A stretch of DNA of 50,479 bases, taken from Aquibacillus salsiterrae. GTDB lineage: Bacteria > Bacillota > Bacilli > Bacillales > Amphibacillaceae. The notes beneath the pieces were generated by a model. The model was not told the DNA's origin and ran no database searches. It worked only from the letters and a program-made list of their open reading frames with translations. The translations under genes were made by a program, and so were the position numbers. The stretch spans positions 1 through 50,479 of the forward strand of contig NZ_JAMQKC010000019.1 in the NCBI RefSeq assembly GCF_028416595.1, written 5' to 3'. This document shows, piece by piece, positions 1 to 7,801 of the stretch; the stretch's first letter is position 1, and the number at the start of each line of letters is the position of its first letter.

Positions 1-238
1 AATGTGTTATAATTATTCACCAAATGGTGCTCCTCTCTTTGGATTTTTTGGTTGTCGCAAACCCTATTATACCAAAGGTTGGAGTGCTTTTTTATTTTTT
101 TTAAAGTTATTGCTTTCGAAATCTAGGATTATATTTACTATTTTTCTCCCTAACTTTATTTATTATTCTGCTCCGTGTATTATTTCACATTCCCAATAGG
201 ATTCACTCTATTGGGAAGTGGTGTATTATGTATATATG
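1..238. other. AT-rich stretch without a recognisable gene
   Basis: No reading frame here has a ribosome binding site and protein-like composition. A hairpin at 191-216 (TCCCAATAG pairing with CTATTGGGA, 8-base loop) is the only structure seen. It lacks a clear T-tract, so I do not call it a terminator. Confidence 0.4.
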
Positions 239-318
239 AAGGCTTTCACCCAACATTCTCAAACCTTCCATACTCCTTCTTCAACAGCAACTCCACCGTG
301 CCAGTTGGGCCATTTTGA
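239..318 (-). pseudogene. Duplicated 3' end of the phage-type dnaB helicase gene
   Basis: About 80 bp match the last 80 bp of the helicase gene ending at 1020, with only about three differences, in the same orientation. The match includes the stop codon and a few bases downstream and stops abruptly after the GGGCCATTT block. Only the C-terminal codons are present, so no product is expected. It could be the scar of a second related helicase gene, a duplication, or one end of an integrated element. Upstream of it the minus strand stays open for roughly 75 codons with no start codon or ribosome binding site. Confidence 0.8.
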
Positions 319-323
319 ATCCT

Positions 324-379
324 AGGGGTGTCACAGGCACCACTCGTGGACAAATGTCTATCAATGGTTCCTTACCCCT
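324..379. repeat. Dispersed palindromic repeat, GGACA-core type
   Basis: AGGGGT at one end pairs with ACCCCT at the other around a TGGACAAATGTCTA centre. It is one of more than fifteen copies in the window with the same centre and different but self-complementary arms. Confidence 0.7.
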
Positions 380-474
380 TTCCTCGAACGTCACTTTAAA
401 ACCCCTCCGCTTACGCCCCTCATTGTCATAGGGATTAGCTACACTAAGATAACAACTTTGTCGAATAGAAAATA

Positions 475-486
475 GAACATTTGTTC
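475..486. promoter_or_regulatory. LexA (SOS) box upstream of toxin locus A
   Basis: GAACATTTGTTC differs by one base from the Bacillus LexA/DinR consensus GAAC-ATAT-GTTC. It lies 9 bp upstream of the inferred -35 of the toxin promoter. Toxin loci B and C carry a related box at nearly the same distance. Confidence 0.75.
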
Positions 487-495
487 TTATTTCTA

Positions 496-524
496 TATGA
501 ATCTACTTATTAGTGTGGTAGAAT
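496..524 (+). promoter_or_regulatory. Toxin promoter, locus A
   Basis: TAGAAT at 519-524 is preceded by TG (extended -10), with a weak TATGAA -35 at 496-501 and a 17-bp spacer. The distance from the -10 to the start codon (about 65 bp) is the same in loci A, B and C, which supports the call. Confidence 0.55.
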
Positions 525-588
525 GATTATACAACTATATAGTATAGTGGGCGGTTGGCCATCTTCCTCTATGAAGGGAGGTGGTATG

Positions 589-696
589 GTGACGACATAT
601 GAAGCATTAAGTTTACTACTGCAATTTAGCATCTCATTGACAGCAGGAATCACACTCCTTGTTACAATTGTTGTCTATCTAAACAAAAAGAAGTAA
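589..696 (+). CDS. Type I toxin, holin-like (TxpA/BsrG-like) small membrane peptide, copy A
   Basis: This encodes a 35-residue peptide: a short polar start (VTTYEALS), one hydrophobic membrane-spanning segment at about residues 9-31, and a YLNKKK tail. That layout matches the putative holin-like toxin family of type I toxin-antitoxin systems, which insert in the membrane when overproduced. I chose GTG at 589 because GGGAGG lies 7 bases upstream, as in the three paralogues that start with ATG at the aligned position; an in-frame ATG at 586 is too close to the ribosome binding site. An antisense antitoxin RNA converges on its 3' end, and a LexA box lies upstream. It is the most divergent of the four copies and the only one on the plus strand. 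Confidence 0.8.
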   Translation: MTTYEALSLLLQFSISLTAGITLLVTIVVYLNKKK

Positions 697-730
697 CCGC
701 CCCCGACCAAGGTAGTGGTTACTTCTTTTT
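685..730. terminator. Bidirectional terminator shared by toxin A mRNA and antitoxin A RNA
   Basis: A perfect 14-bp stem (685-698 with 717-730) has A-rich and T-rich flanks on both sides, so it can end transcripts from either strand. It overlaps the last toxin codons, so the two transcripts are complementary at their 3' ends. Confidence 0.8.
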
Positions 731-815
731 GGACAAAACTTCTATTGGTCAACCGTTCTTTATACGGCCTGTAGTAGGTACTAAGCAGTTGATCGCTACT
801 TGGTACCTTTTTCTT
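685..815 (-). ncRNA. Antitoxin RNA, locus A
   Basis: This is an inferred RNA of about 130 nt, starting just downstream of the -10 at 822-827 and ending at the shared terminator. It contains the conserved block CCGTATAAAGAACGGTTGACC, seen in all copies with slight changes (CCGCATAAAGAGCGGTTGACC elsewhere). It overlaps the 3' end of the toxin mRNA, as RatA does txpA and SR4 does bsrG. No protein-like frame lies in it. Confidence 0.7.
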
Positions 816-821
816 ATTATA

Positions 822-850
822 AGTATAGATTCTAATTTTTATACTGTCAA
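822..850 (-). promoter_or_regulatory. Antitoxin promoter, locus A
   Basis: On the minus strand, TTGACA (845-850) and TATACT (822-827) are separated by 17 bp. This near-consensus sigma-A promoter is much stronger than the toxin promoter, as expected for an antitoxin RNA made in excess. Confidence 0.8.
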
Positions 851-861
851 TCAAAATGGCG

Positions 862-920
862 GAAAAAGGGTAAGGTGCCACATATGGACAATTGTCTTTT
901 TGTAGTGTATGACACCTTTT
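862..920. repeat. Dispersed palindromic repeat, GGACA-core type
   Basis: AAGGTGCCAC... and ...GTGTATGACACCTT arms flank a GGACAATTGTC centre. It lies just upstream of the antitoxin A promoter. The gap 921-1019 holds nothing further. Confidence 0.65.
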
Positions 921-1019
921 TTCGATAAAAAGCTGTTGATCAAAGATTTTTAACATGTGTGTTAACTGAAGTAACTGTCATCCTTTGTCTGGCGGAAGGT
1001 TCCTTCTTTTTGAAAGCTT

Positions 1020-2282
1020 TCACCCAACATTCTCAAACCTCCCATACTCCTTCTTCAACAGCAACTCCACCGTGCCAGTTGGGCCATTTCGTTGCTTTGC
1101 GATAATGATTTCGATGATGTCCGTGTTGTTCGTTTCCTTGTCATAATAATCTTCCCGGTAAAGAAAGGAGATGATATCGGCATCTTGTTCAATATTGCCC
1201 GACTCGCGCAAATCGGACATGAGCGGTCGCTTATCGTGACGTTGTTCTACTCCCCTTGATAACTGGGAAAGCAACACAATCGGAATGTTTAACTCTACTG
1301 CGAGCAGCTTTAACTCCCTCGTCATTTCACCGACTTCTAAATCCCGGCGTTCTCGTTTATTTGTCGGTCTAATTAGCTGTAAGTAATCAATAATTGCGAG
1401 ATGTTTTTCGTCTGGATAATCACGAACTGCTTTTCGTAATGATGCACAAATGTCACTAATCGTCCGGTGATGCTCGTGAAGAGATAACCTCCAGTTCGAT
1501 ATTTCTCCAACAGCCGCCAAGGCTCTCAAATAATCGTCTCGATTAAACACCATACTGCGCCACTTCTGACTGTGGATGTAACCTTCTGCGGAAATCATTC
1601 GTTGTAGTAACTGTTTCGTACCCATTTCTAAACTAAATACCGAGCTCATTCCTTTGTTTCGGCAATGAGCAGCAGCTAGATTGAGTGCAAATGCCGTTTT
1701 CCCTACTGATGGTCGCGCTGCTACGATAATCATTTCCCCTGGTTGCAAGCCCCCTGTCATCTGATCCAAATCGACAAAAGATGTCGCTAACCCCGTACTT
1801 CCAGAATCACCTGAAAGCATCGCTTCTGTTATTTCCAATAAATAATCATTCGTGTCTTTCTCTTCCTTGGATCCACCCAGCCCTTGGCATGACTGCAGCG
1901 ATTCAATCAACTGGGCTAATTTATTTTCATTCGGCTGTTCGGCATACTTGATTGCTAGTTCACGGGATTTGCGGTTACGGTATGCTTCAAAGACGAGTCG
2001 CTCATAGTGTGGCATGCTTTCTAAACTCGGGACAGACTCAGCAAGCTGCGAAAGATAGCTAACGCCGCCAATATCCGTAAGCGCATCGCCTAAATTTGTT
2101 GTAACCGTAACTAGATCAATCGTTTGATTATTTTCAGACATATGTATCATCGCCTGGAAAATTCGCTTATGCTCCTTAAAGGCAAACTGCTCTTCAGTCA
2201 GGCTTAACTGACTAAATCGTGTCCCATCAAGTAAGACGCTCCCTAATACCGATGCTTCTGCTTCAAAGTTATCAATCGTCAT
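1020..2282 (-). CDS. dnaB: Replicative DNA helicase, phage DnaB/G40P type
   Basis: The 420-residue protein has the DnaB plan: an N-terminal helical domain (residues 1-100), a linker, then a RecA-like ATPase. Walker A (ARPSVGKTA) is near residue 190, Walker B is HLAIIDYLQL, and RQNGPTGTVELLL lies near the end. DnaB unwinds DNA ahead of the fork as a hexameric ring. At 420 residues it is shorter than the usual chromosomal DnaB (about 450), and the flanking genes are phage-like. ATG at 2282 has AAGGAG 8 bases upstream and overlaps the loader gene by 4 bases, so the genes are co-transcribed. Gene order initiator, loader, helicase equals SPP1 38-39-40. The chromosomal copy must lie elsewhere; the last 80 bp are repeated at 239-318. 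Confidence 0.9.
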   Translation of the reverse strand: MTIDNFEAEASVLGSVLLDGTRFSQLSLTEEQFAFKEHKRIFQAMIHMSENNQTIDLVTVTTNLGDALTDIGGVSYLSQLAESVPSLESMPHYERLVFEAYRNRKSRELAIKYAEQPNENKLAQLIESLQSCQGLGGSKEEKDTNDYLLEITEAMLSGDSGSTGLATSFVDLDQMTGGLQPGEMIIVAARPSVGKTAFALNLAAAHCRNKGMSSVFSLEMGTKQLLQRMISAEGYIHSQKWRSMVFNRDDYLRALAAVGEISNWRLSLHEHHRTISDICASLRKAVRDYPDEKHLAIIDYLQLIRPTNKRERRDLEVGEMTRELKLLAVELNIPIVLLSQLSRGVEQRHDKRPLMSDLRESGNIEQDADIISFLYREDYYDKETNNTDIIEIIIAKQRNGPTGTVELLLKKEYGRFENVG

Positions 2283-2602
2283 CGGGCGAGCTCCTTAATC
2301 ACCTTTTCAAATTGAGCCTTGAACAACCGTTTCGTCTCCTCTGGAACTTGCGCTGCTTCCTGTTGCCAGATGCGCATTTGCTCTAAATGCGGATTCGTTT
2401 CTCTTGGGTAAGCGGCAATCTCCGCAAGGGAAGGGGCGTACGGGTGCACCAGTGCAAAGGCAGATAATTTTTCGAGTACACGATCGTAATCCATCTTTAT
2501 TATCTGCGGCAGCAGAAGGATGGCCTTCCTTTTCGTTAATTCATACTTTGGATACAGTTCAGCGATGGTTTCTAAAATATCGAATGCCTCATCACGGGTC
2601 AT
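2279..2602 (-). CDS. Helicase loader/inhibitor, SPP1 G39P-like
   Basis: This small (107-residue) acidic-helical protein has a motif layout (MTRDEAFDILETIAELYP... LPQIIKMDYDRVLEKL... HPYAPSLAEIAAYPRE) typical of phage G39P-like loaders, which hold the DnaB-type helicase inactive and deliver it to the initiator. ATG at 2602 is chosen because AAGGGAG lies 8 bases upstream; an in-frame GTG at 2611 has no spacing for a ribosome binding site. It overlaps the initiator gene by 4 bases and the helicase gene by 4 bases. Function rests on composition and gene order. Confidence 0.75.
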   Translation of the reverse strand: MTRDEAFDILETIAELYPKYELTKRKAILLLPQIIKMDYDRVLEKLSAFALVHPYAPSLAEIAAYPRETNPHLEQMRIWQQEAAQVPEETKRLFKAQFEKVIKELAR

Positions 2603-3372
2603 GGCGTACACTCCCTTCTCAGGTCATCTAACAGTGCCTTATTGTTACTTTTTCTTTGCTGGACAAAAAAGGAAGCTGCCGGCTGCTTATGCTTCTGTTG
2701 TTCATAGTTTTTCGCTTGTTCTAAGGTGGTAATGTTTGCTTGGACCCACTCTTTCAAAATTGCTTCCACATAGCTATACGTTCGCCCGCCTTTTTTTACT
2801 GCTTGCTTCATCGCGGCAACGACTATCTCGTCCCCCAAATCGTGACACCATGCTTGCAAAGATTCTTGCAAAATCGGTTTTAAGATGCCAAAGTTTTGTT
2901 CATATACGGAGAAGGCAGATGGCTCCTTTCCTCCTCCTCTGTTTTGGTTTGGATTCGTTTCGTTTTGTTTATGTATGTTCCGGCGATTTGAACGAAATGG
3001 TTCCTGGAATGGTTCCGGCAATTGTTCCGGTGATTGCTCCGTAATTACTCCGGTTTGCTCTACTTCAGCAGGTGATACTTGGTCATAATAGGACACTAAC
3101 GACAGCATCTGATAAATGGGTGCTTTCCCCTTCACACCAGCTTGATAACTAATCAACCCGTGATCGACCAGTACCTTCCGAGCTTCCGATATTCTTTGTA
3201 CCGACAAACCAGATAAGTTTTCGATTAATCGATTGGGCGCATTAAAAAACTTCTCCCAACGCGCGACATTGTTGACCATCATTAGGGTGTGCCACAATAA
3301 AGCAGCACACGCCGGTAATTCATGGAGCGACATCCAATCCTTAAACGCATTTACCTCCCTAATATAATTCAT
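2599..3372 (-). CDS. Phage replication initiator (replisome organiser, DnaD-like)
   Basis: The 257-residue protein has an N-terminal winged-helix region (LLWHTLMMVNNVARWEKFF... LSGLSVQRISEARKVLVDHGLISY) of the kind found in phage and plasmid initiators. A polar linker follows (about residues 110-150), then a C-terminal DnaD-like helical domain (FGILKPILQESLQAWCHDLGDEIVVAAMKQAVKK... YVEAILKEW). Such proteins bind the phage origin and recruit the loader-helicase complex. ATG at 3372 has GGAGGT 7 bases upstream; an upstream GTG at 3387 overlaps that ribosome binding site. It begins within the excisionase-like gene and runs into the loader gene. The phage origin is often inside this gene in related phages; I did not find clear iterons. 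Confidence 0.85.
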   Translation of the reverse strand: MNYIREVNAFKDWMSLHELPACAALLWHTLMMVNNVARWEKFFNAPNRLIENLSGLSVQRISEARKVLVDHGLISYQAGVKGKAPIYQMLSLVSYYDQVSPAEVEQTGVITEQSPEQLPEPFQEPFRSNRRNIHKQNETNPNQNRGGGKEPSAFSVYEQNFGILKPILQESLQAWCHDLGDEIVVAAMKQAVKKGGRTYSYVEAILKEWVQANITTLEQAKNYEQQKHKQPAASFFVQQRKSNNKALLDDLRRECTP

Positions 3373-3565
3373 CTTTTGCACCTCCACGTGTTGATCGGTT
3401 CACTTGATCAAGCACCCACAGATCAATAGCATCTTTGGAAAATAAAATTTTGCGGCCAAACCGAAGATGCGGAAAACTCCCCTCATTGACCAAATCATAA
3501 ACAGTATCCGTGTGGATTCCAAGATACTCCGCGACTTCCTTTACAGTGACTGTACATCGTTCCAT
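3359..3565 (-). CDS. Excisionase-family helix-turn-helix DNA-binding protein
   Basis: The 68-residue protein contains the MerR-like helix-turn-helix of excisionase-family proteins: TVKEVAEYLGIHTDTVYDLV followed by a wing (FPHLRFGRKILFSKDAIDLW). Such proteins act in phage or element excision or as small regulators. It is first in the minus-strand operon, and its 3' end overlaps the initiator gene. ATG at 3565 has an AGGAGGCAG ribosome binding site upstream. A truncated duplicate lies at 11781-11909. Whether it is a true Xis cannot be told without an integrase. Confidence 0.8.
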   Translation of the reverse strand: MERCTVTVKEVAEYLGIHTDTVYDLVNEGSFPHLRFGRKILFSKDAIDLWVLDQVNRSTRGGAKDELY

Positions 3566-3711
3566 TACAACCTGCCTCCTTTTTGTTGTGTTTCATTACT
3601 ATAATGAGGTGCATTGGGCTGTTAGGTGTCTATGTTGGGTGAAATTGGTTTGGAATTGTTCTAGAATTATGGGTAAATGGGTATTTGTGAGGGGTGATTA
3701 TCAAGCAAAAC

Positions 3712-3761
3712 GGGTGTCAGCACTACTTATAGACAAATGTCTTTTTGTAGTGCTGACACCC
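3712..3761. repeat. Dispersed palindromic repeat, GGACA-core type
   Basis: GGGTGTCAGCACTAC pairs exactly with GTAGTGCTGACACCC around a short AGACAAATGTCT centre. It is one of the most perfect copies. The rest of the gap 3566-3941 shows no gene; the spore-gene promoter must lie in 3840-3925. Confidence 0.75.
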
Positions 3762-3941
3762 TTAATATAAATGGCTTTTTGTGATGACCTGTGCTTTAGC
3801 TTATGACTCTCATAACTGAACCAAAAACTACCATAGGATATCATACATAACATTCTTTAATTTTTGGTATTACTATAGGTACAAGATGTTATTAATCATC
3901 TTGGTGATTAAAATGTATTCTACTATTAGGAGGTATGAATC

Positions 3942-4142
3942 ATGGCAAGCAACAATTCTAACCAATTACTAGTACCTGGAGTAGAGCAAGCACTTGACCA
4001 AATGAAATATGAGATTGCACAAGAATTCGGCGTAAACCTTGGAGCTGATACTACTTCTCGCGCTAACGGTTCTGTAGGTGGAGAAATTACAAAGCGTTTA
4101 GTTCAAACTGCACAACAACAACTAAGCGGCCAAGTTAAGTAA
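3942..4142 (+). CDS. Small acid-soluble spore protein, alpha/beta type
   Basis: The 66-residue protein carries both family signatures: [31 protein letters not shown] spans residues 28-58 (motif split here around the germination-protease site after the glutamate in YEIAQEFGV). These proteins coat forespore DNA, switch it to an A-like form and protect it from UV and heat; on germination the protease GPR cleaves them. ATG at 3942 has AGGAGG 7-8 bases upstream, and a strong terminator follows. Transcription is expected from a forespore sigma-G promoter. It marks the organism as a spore former and the edge of ordinary chromosome next to the phage-like module. Confidence 0.95.
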   Translation: MASNNSNQLLVPGVEQALDQMKYEIAQEFGVNLGADTTSRANGSVGGEITKRLVQTAQQQLSGQVK

Positions 4143-4174
4143 TTTAAAAACAAACATTATATTGATATGGCTAT

Positions 4175-4204
4175 AGGGGGGCACTTCATTGTGCCTCCTT
4201 TTTT
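4175..4204 (+). terminator. Terminator of the spore protein gene
   Basis: GGGGGGCAC pairs with GTGCCTCC across a 6-base loop and is followed by seven or more T. Confidence 0.85.
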
Positions 4205-4228
4205 GTAAGGTAAGAAAGTAAAAAAAGC

Positions 4229-4353
4229 AATAGCTGTCTAGCTCCGGGCGCCTACCCCCTCGAGGTCTTAAGCAGAAAATCTTTGTGTCAAAGAGCGACA
4301 CATAGATTTTCTGCTTAAGCTTGTCGGGGGTGGGCAAGGCGCCCTGCGCTTTT
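4229..4353. repeat. Long nested hairpin repeat of a type common in Bacillus
   Basis: Outer arms (CTGTCTAGCTCCGGGCGCC ... GGCGCCCTGCGC) enclose CCCCCTCGAGG / CTTGTCGGGGG and then a near-perfect inner stem at 4267-4319 (CTTAAGCAGAAAATCT with its complement). I recognise the outer parts from Bacillus intergenic repeats. Fragments of the same family lie at 37010-37045, 42150-42185 and 45070-45095. Confidence 0.65.
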
Positions 4354-4364
4354 CTTATAGCTAT

Positions 4365-5363
4365 TTAACCTAACTCCTTCAACCGATGCTTTGCCTGATC
4401 ATCACCTTTTAAAGCAGCTTTTTGATACCAATATTTAGCTTTTTTCATATTAGCTTGGGTTCCAATCCCATTCTCATAACAAAGGCCAAGATTAAATTCT
4501 CCATAAGAGTCACCCCTATCAGCAGCCATTTGATACCAGGATATCGCCAAGTCCCCCAGGCCTTCTTCCACCGCCTCATGTCCTAGCCGATTTGCGGCAA
4601 ACACATCACCAAACAGTGCGGATTCGGTGAACCATCGTTTCGATTCTTCGATGTCTACGTTTGTCCCAACACCGTTTTCATACATGTAGCCTAGTGTATA
4701 CATTGCTTCTGGTACACCTTTATCGGCTGCTTCCTTGAAGAGTTCTAGCGCTCTTTTTTCATTCTTCTCCACATACTCCCCGCGTAAATACATATCCGCA
4801 TAATTGTTTAGGGCATCCCCATGTCCTTTTTCCGCAGCTTCTTTATAATAAAAATACGTTTTTTCCAAATCATGTTCCACAACTTTTCCAACAAAATACT
4901 CATTACCTAGAAAGTAAAGGGCATCCACACTACCGGCATCGGCAGCTACTTTGAACCAGTCAAAGGCCCATTCATCCCGCTCAATCGATTTGTAAAAATG
5001 AGCCAGTTCGAGCTGGGCATCTGAGTTGCCTTCTAAGGCTTTTATATAGAGGGCAATAACTTCCTCTTCTTCCTTTTCATCAATATAGATTTCCACTGCA
5101 TCATTTGTAGGATTAGTCATTTCAGACAATATCATTTCCAAATCACGTAATAAAATTGGCTTACATTTCTCCTCAAAGTTAGTTATGTGCTCTAACTGAG
5201 TACATAAGATACGAATATCGTCAGGAAAATTACTTTTGAATGAAACACATTCCTTCAAAATCAAAGAAAGTTCTTCAAGAAAAAGATCACTTGCGGTTAG
5301 ATTTGCTAGGACTTCATTAAGCCTAGGATAACCCTGTTTAGACAATGCTTGTTGCAATTCCAC
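4365..5363 (-). CDS. Sel1-like repeat (TPR-type) protein
   Basis: The 332-residue protein has a helical N-terminal region (about 1-110) followed by six or seven Sel1-like repeats of about 36 residues (pattern A-xx-LGYMYENGVG-x-AKYWYQKAA). These form a superhelical protein-binding scaffold. There is no signal peptide, so it is probably cytosolic; partners are unknown. The start is GTG at 5363 with an AAAGGTG ribosome binding site 8 bases upstream. It stands alone; the repeat at 4229-4353 lies downstream and could end the transcript. Confidence 0.85.
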   Translation of the reverse strand: MELQQALSKQGYPRLNEVLANLTASDLFLEELSLILKECVSFKSNFPDDIRILCTQLEHITNFEEKCKPILLRDLEMILSEMTNPTNDAVEIYIDEKEEEEVIALYIKALEGNSDAQLELAHFYKSIERDEWAFDWFKVAADAGSVDALYFLGNEYFVGKVVEHDLEKTYFYYKEAAEKGHGDALNNYADMYLRGEYVEKNEKRALELFKEAADKGVPEAMYTLGYMYENGVGTNVDIEESKRWFTESALFGDVFAANRLGHEAVEEGLGDLAISWYQMAADRGDSYGEFNLGLCYENGIGTQANMKKAKYWYQKAALKGDDQAKHRLKELG

Positions 5364-5512
5364 TTGAAAGACACCTTTCTACTATCCAATTTACCAAGAG
5401 TATCTCATATTTTTTATTACTTGGAAGCATCTCCTTGATACATCAAGTATGCTTTTTAACTTTTCCCACTCATACCGAACGCACTTCTCTCATTCTGAAC
5501 GACATATGAAAA

Positions 5513-5567
5513 ACGGTACCTGGTACTCTATGTGGACAAGCTGTCCATCTAAAGTAACTAAGCACCT
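5513..5567. repeat. Degenerate palindromic repeat, GGACA-core type
   Basis: ACGGTACCTGGTACTC...GTGGACAAGCTGTCC...GTAACTAAGCACC resembles the family, but the arms pair poorly. The rest of the gap 5364-5806 shows no gene. Confidence 0.5.
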
Positions 5568-5806
5568 ATTTTTCGCTAATAACTTGTTAAGAAGTAAAGA
5601 TCTTAATGGGGTTTAAATTAATTCAATACATTATAATTTAAAAATCATGACAAGTGGTTTTAACCATTGAATTCCGCTAAATTGTTGGTTAGAGATGCTT
5701 AGAAATGCAAACTCATCAGGCCCATAACGAAATAGAAAAAATAAATGGAGTGGGTTCGGTTCGTGTTAAATTATTTAAAGGGCAATTAGTCCCCAGTAGG
5801 AAAGGA

Positions 5807-5977
5807 TTACAAACTTTCTATTTCCTCTTCAAAATAAAAGGTATTTGGGTACTCCTTAAGGGTATAGGAGAAACGTTTCATCGTTTGCACATACATCGAT
5901 TTCTTAATCGTAACCAACTCTCCAGTTGATTTTAAACGTACTTGCTGATCGTTACTGAATTTATTCGTATTTTTCAT
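5807..5977 (-). CDS. Conserved small protein of unknown function
   Basis: ATG at 5977 gives a 56-residue protein (MKNTNKFSNDQQVRLK... ending YFEEEIESL). It is rich in beta-type residues, with a KSTGELVTIKK stretch reminiscent of small SH3-like folds. A longer frame upstream reads through low-complexity, unlikely sequence, so I prefer this start although its ribosome binding site (GATAGGA) is weak. It follows the gene ending at 6087 and could be in its operon. Confidence 0.6.
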   Translation of the reverse strand: MKNTNKFSNDQQVRLKSTGELVTIKKSMYVQTMKRFSYTLKEYPNTFYFEEEIESL

Positions 5978-6086
5978 TCCTATCTCACTTTCATTTTGGA
6001 TTTTGATTATAAGAACTATTCTTAGTGTACCACAAATAATCGGATAAGATTTATAATCCTTTTGATCGGTATAACTAAGATTCCCA

Positions 6087-6836
6087 TTACCAATCAATAT
6101 CTTCCGGGTATTCTACTTTTAACCTTATATCTTCTGTCGAACACTTATATTCCCGAGCTGCTTCTTCTACCTCACGCTTAACGTCTTGGTATTCCTTCCC
6201 CTTCTCCGCTAGTCGTTTTATCATAACGGTAATGTTCTTCTGTCTTTTTTCCTTATCCATCTTTAGAAATTTAATATTCAGCAAATCGAGATACTGTGTA
6301 GTAAAATGAGCCATATCATTATAATCGCTATTCATTAAACCTATCACACGAGCATAAGACGATTCGGATACACTACTTTTTATGACTTTGGCAATGGCTG
6401 CTTGGAACATTCTCACCTGGGCGATGGTCGAATCCCAGATGGTGTTCTTATGCGTCAATCGATTATAGGCTTTGTTCGTTTTTTGGGCCGCATAGATATG
6501 AGTAAAGTCGTTTAGCACCATATTGACAAAAAGGACCTCTGGCCAGTACACATAAAAGGACATGTACAGGTTTTTATCACTAGTGATCATCGATGTGCGC
6601 CTCATTTTATCTTGATCTAAGCCATTATCAACAAAGTGAAACTCACGGTCCCCCATAATGGCATGCCGAATGTCATAGCAAACCCCTAGCACTCGCAATT
6701 GTCCCCCTTGATAGGCAGGGTAATCTCCCTCTTCCCCTACTACCTCATGAAGAGATTCGTACAAATTTTCAAAGTCCATGAAATCACCATAAATCTTAAC
6801 ACCGGCATTGTTAGGAGTATTTTCTGCAAAAAGCAT
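6087..6836 (-). CDS. Conserved hypothetical protein (DUF6904-like)
   Basis: The 249-residue soluble protein starts MLFAENTPNNAGVKIYGDF and carries LRVLGVCYDIRHAIMGDREF near residue 50, which I associate with the DUF6904 family of Bacillales; the match is from memory. The C-terminal 60 residues are charged and helical. No catalytic motif is visible. ATG at 6836 follows a GAGGTG ribosome binding site. Confidence 0.7.
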   Translation of the reverse strand: MLFAENTPNNAGVKIYGDFMDFENLYESLHEVVGEEGDYPAYQGGQLRVLGVCYDIRHAIMGDREFHFVDNGLDQDKMRRTSMITSDKNLYMSFYVYWPEVLFVNMVLNDFTHIYAAQKTNKAYNRLTHKNTIWDSTIAQVRMFQAAIAKVIKSSVSESSYARVIGLMNSDYNDMAHFTTQYLDLLNIKFLKMDKEKRQKNITVMIKRLAEKGKEYQDVKREVEEAAREYKCSTEDIRLKVEYPEDIDW

Positions 6837-7042
6837 CGTTTCACCTCAAAATTTTTACTTATTAAAAATTGTCATTAATAACCTATCTGTAGTTTATGGC
6901 CATTGCCAGAAAAACACTCATTAGCATGAACTCTTCCACACACTTTGCAATAGTAAAATTTAGCATTTTACTTATAGGCATTACTTAAGGACAATTATCT
7001 TAATGTAATGCCTAACCCTTTCCCTAGTCGTTCCGTTTCTTT

Positions 7043-7801
7043 CTAAAAAAAGACAGGTTTCCGATTGTCACGGCACTTACCACATCTTTTCGGATATTCA
7101 AATCCTTTCTGCTTAAAAAATAGCTGTTCCCCTATCGTAAACATAAATCGTTCTCCACATTCCCAACATTTCAAACGCAAATCTTGCGGTGCAGCCCCTT
7201 TTAATGCCTCATCAATTGATTCTGTTCTATTTTGCACAAGTTGATTATCAATCGGTACATTGTTCTCTAAGGCTTTTATGGTTGAACGAATTGCCTTTTT
7301 TACCTTTTTATACTCAATCTTCTCCCATAACCTTAAATAAGGGATGAACATTTTATTGCCTGATTCTTTCACTTTTTCAAGTAGCAATAGAATCATTTCC
7401 CTGTTCCTGTCTTTAAGATAAGTCATATCAGGGCTTTGTTCTCCCTGTTTGACCCATTCCATCCATTCCTGAAGAAGTTCATCTGCCATTTGATCAGACT
7501 CTATCTGCCATCCTCGCTCTGTGAAAACAATCATCGGTAGTTTTCCACTATATTCAATTGTCAGGAAATCATATTCAATCATCCAATCAATTTTCGCCAC
7601 AACTTCATCAAGTTTCTCTGACTTATAATATCCATACACTGGACATGTATCCAACTCCAATTGCAACACTTTTTTCTCACGTGAACCTTTTAAAATTTTA
7701 GCAAGAAGTGTTCTCCCTCCTTGTGCGATGATCTCATCGGCTGCTCTCAAAATAACTTTTATTTCTTCCTGCGACAATGTATCAATTTTAGCGTTCATCA
7801 A
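7043..7801 (-). CDS. RQC-like winged-helix and zinc-ribbon protein
   Basis: The N-terminal half (IKVILRAADEIIAQGGRTLLAKILKGS... YDFLTIEYSGKLPMIVFTERGW) resembles the winged-helix RQC domain found at the C-terminus of RecQ helicases. The last 45 residues hold two CxxC pairs (CWEC ... CGKC), a zinc ribbon. So it looks like a stand-alone DNA- or RNA-binding protein without a helicase. It overlaps the upstream gene by 4 bases (7798-7801), so they are translated together. 252 residues; role unknown. Confidence 0.7.
   Translation of the reverse strand: MMNAKIDTLSQEEIKVILRAADEIIAQGGRTLLAKILKGSREKKVLQLELDTCPVYGYYKSEKLDEVVAKIDWMIEYDFLTIEYSGKLPMIVFTERGWQIESDQMADELLQEWMEWVKQGEQSPDMTYLKDRNREMILLLLEKVKESGNKMFIPYLRLWEKIEYKKVKKAIRSTIKALENNVPIDNQLVQNRTESIDEALKGAAPQDLRLKCWECGERFMFTIGEQLFFKQKGFEYPKRCGKCRDNRKPVFF

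Noticed and set aside
2-199. 65-codon plus-strand frame at the window start
   Set aside because: No ribosome binding site and low-complexity composition; it looks like chance.
283-505. Minus-strand open frame of about 75 codons containing ANPYDNEGRKRRGFKV
   Set aside because: Some composition is protein-like, but it has no start codon or ribosome binding site and runs through a palindromic repeat; at best a remnant, not supportable as a gene.
675-956. 93-codon minus-strand frame
   Set aside because: It lies across the antitoxin RNA, its promoter and a palindrome; better explained by those.
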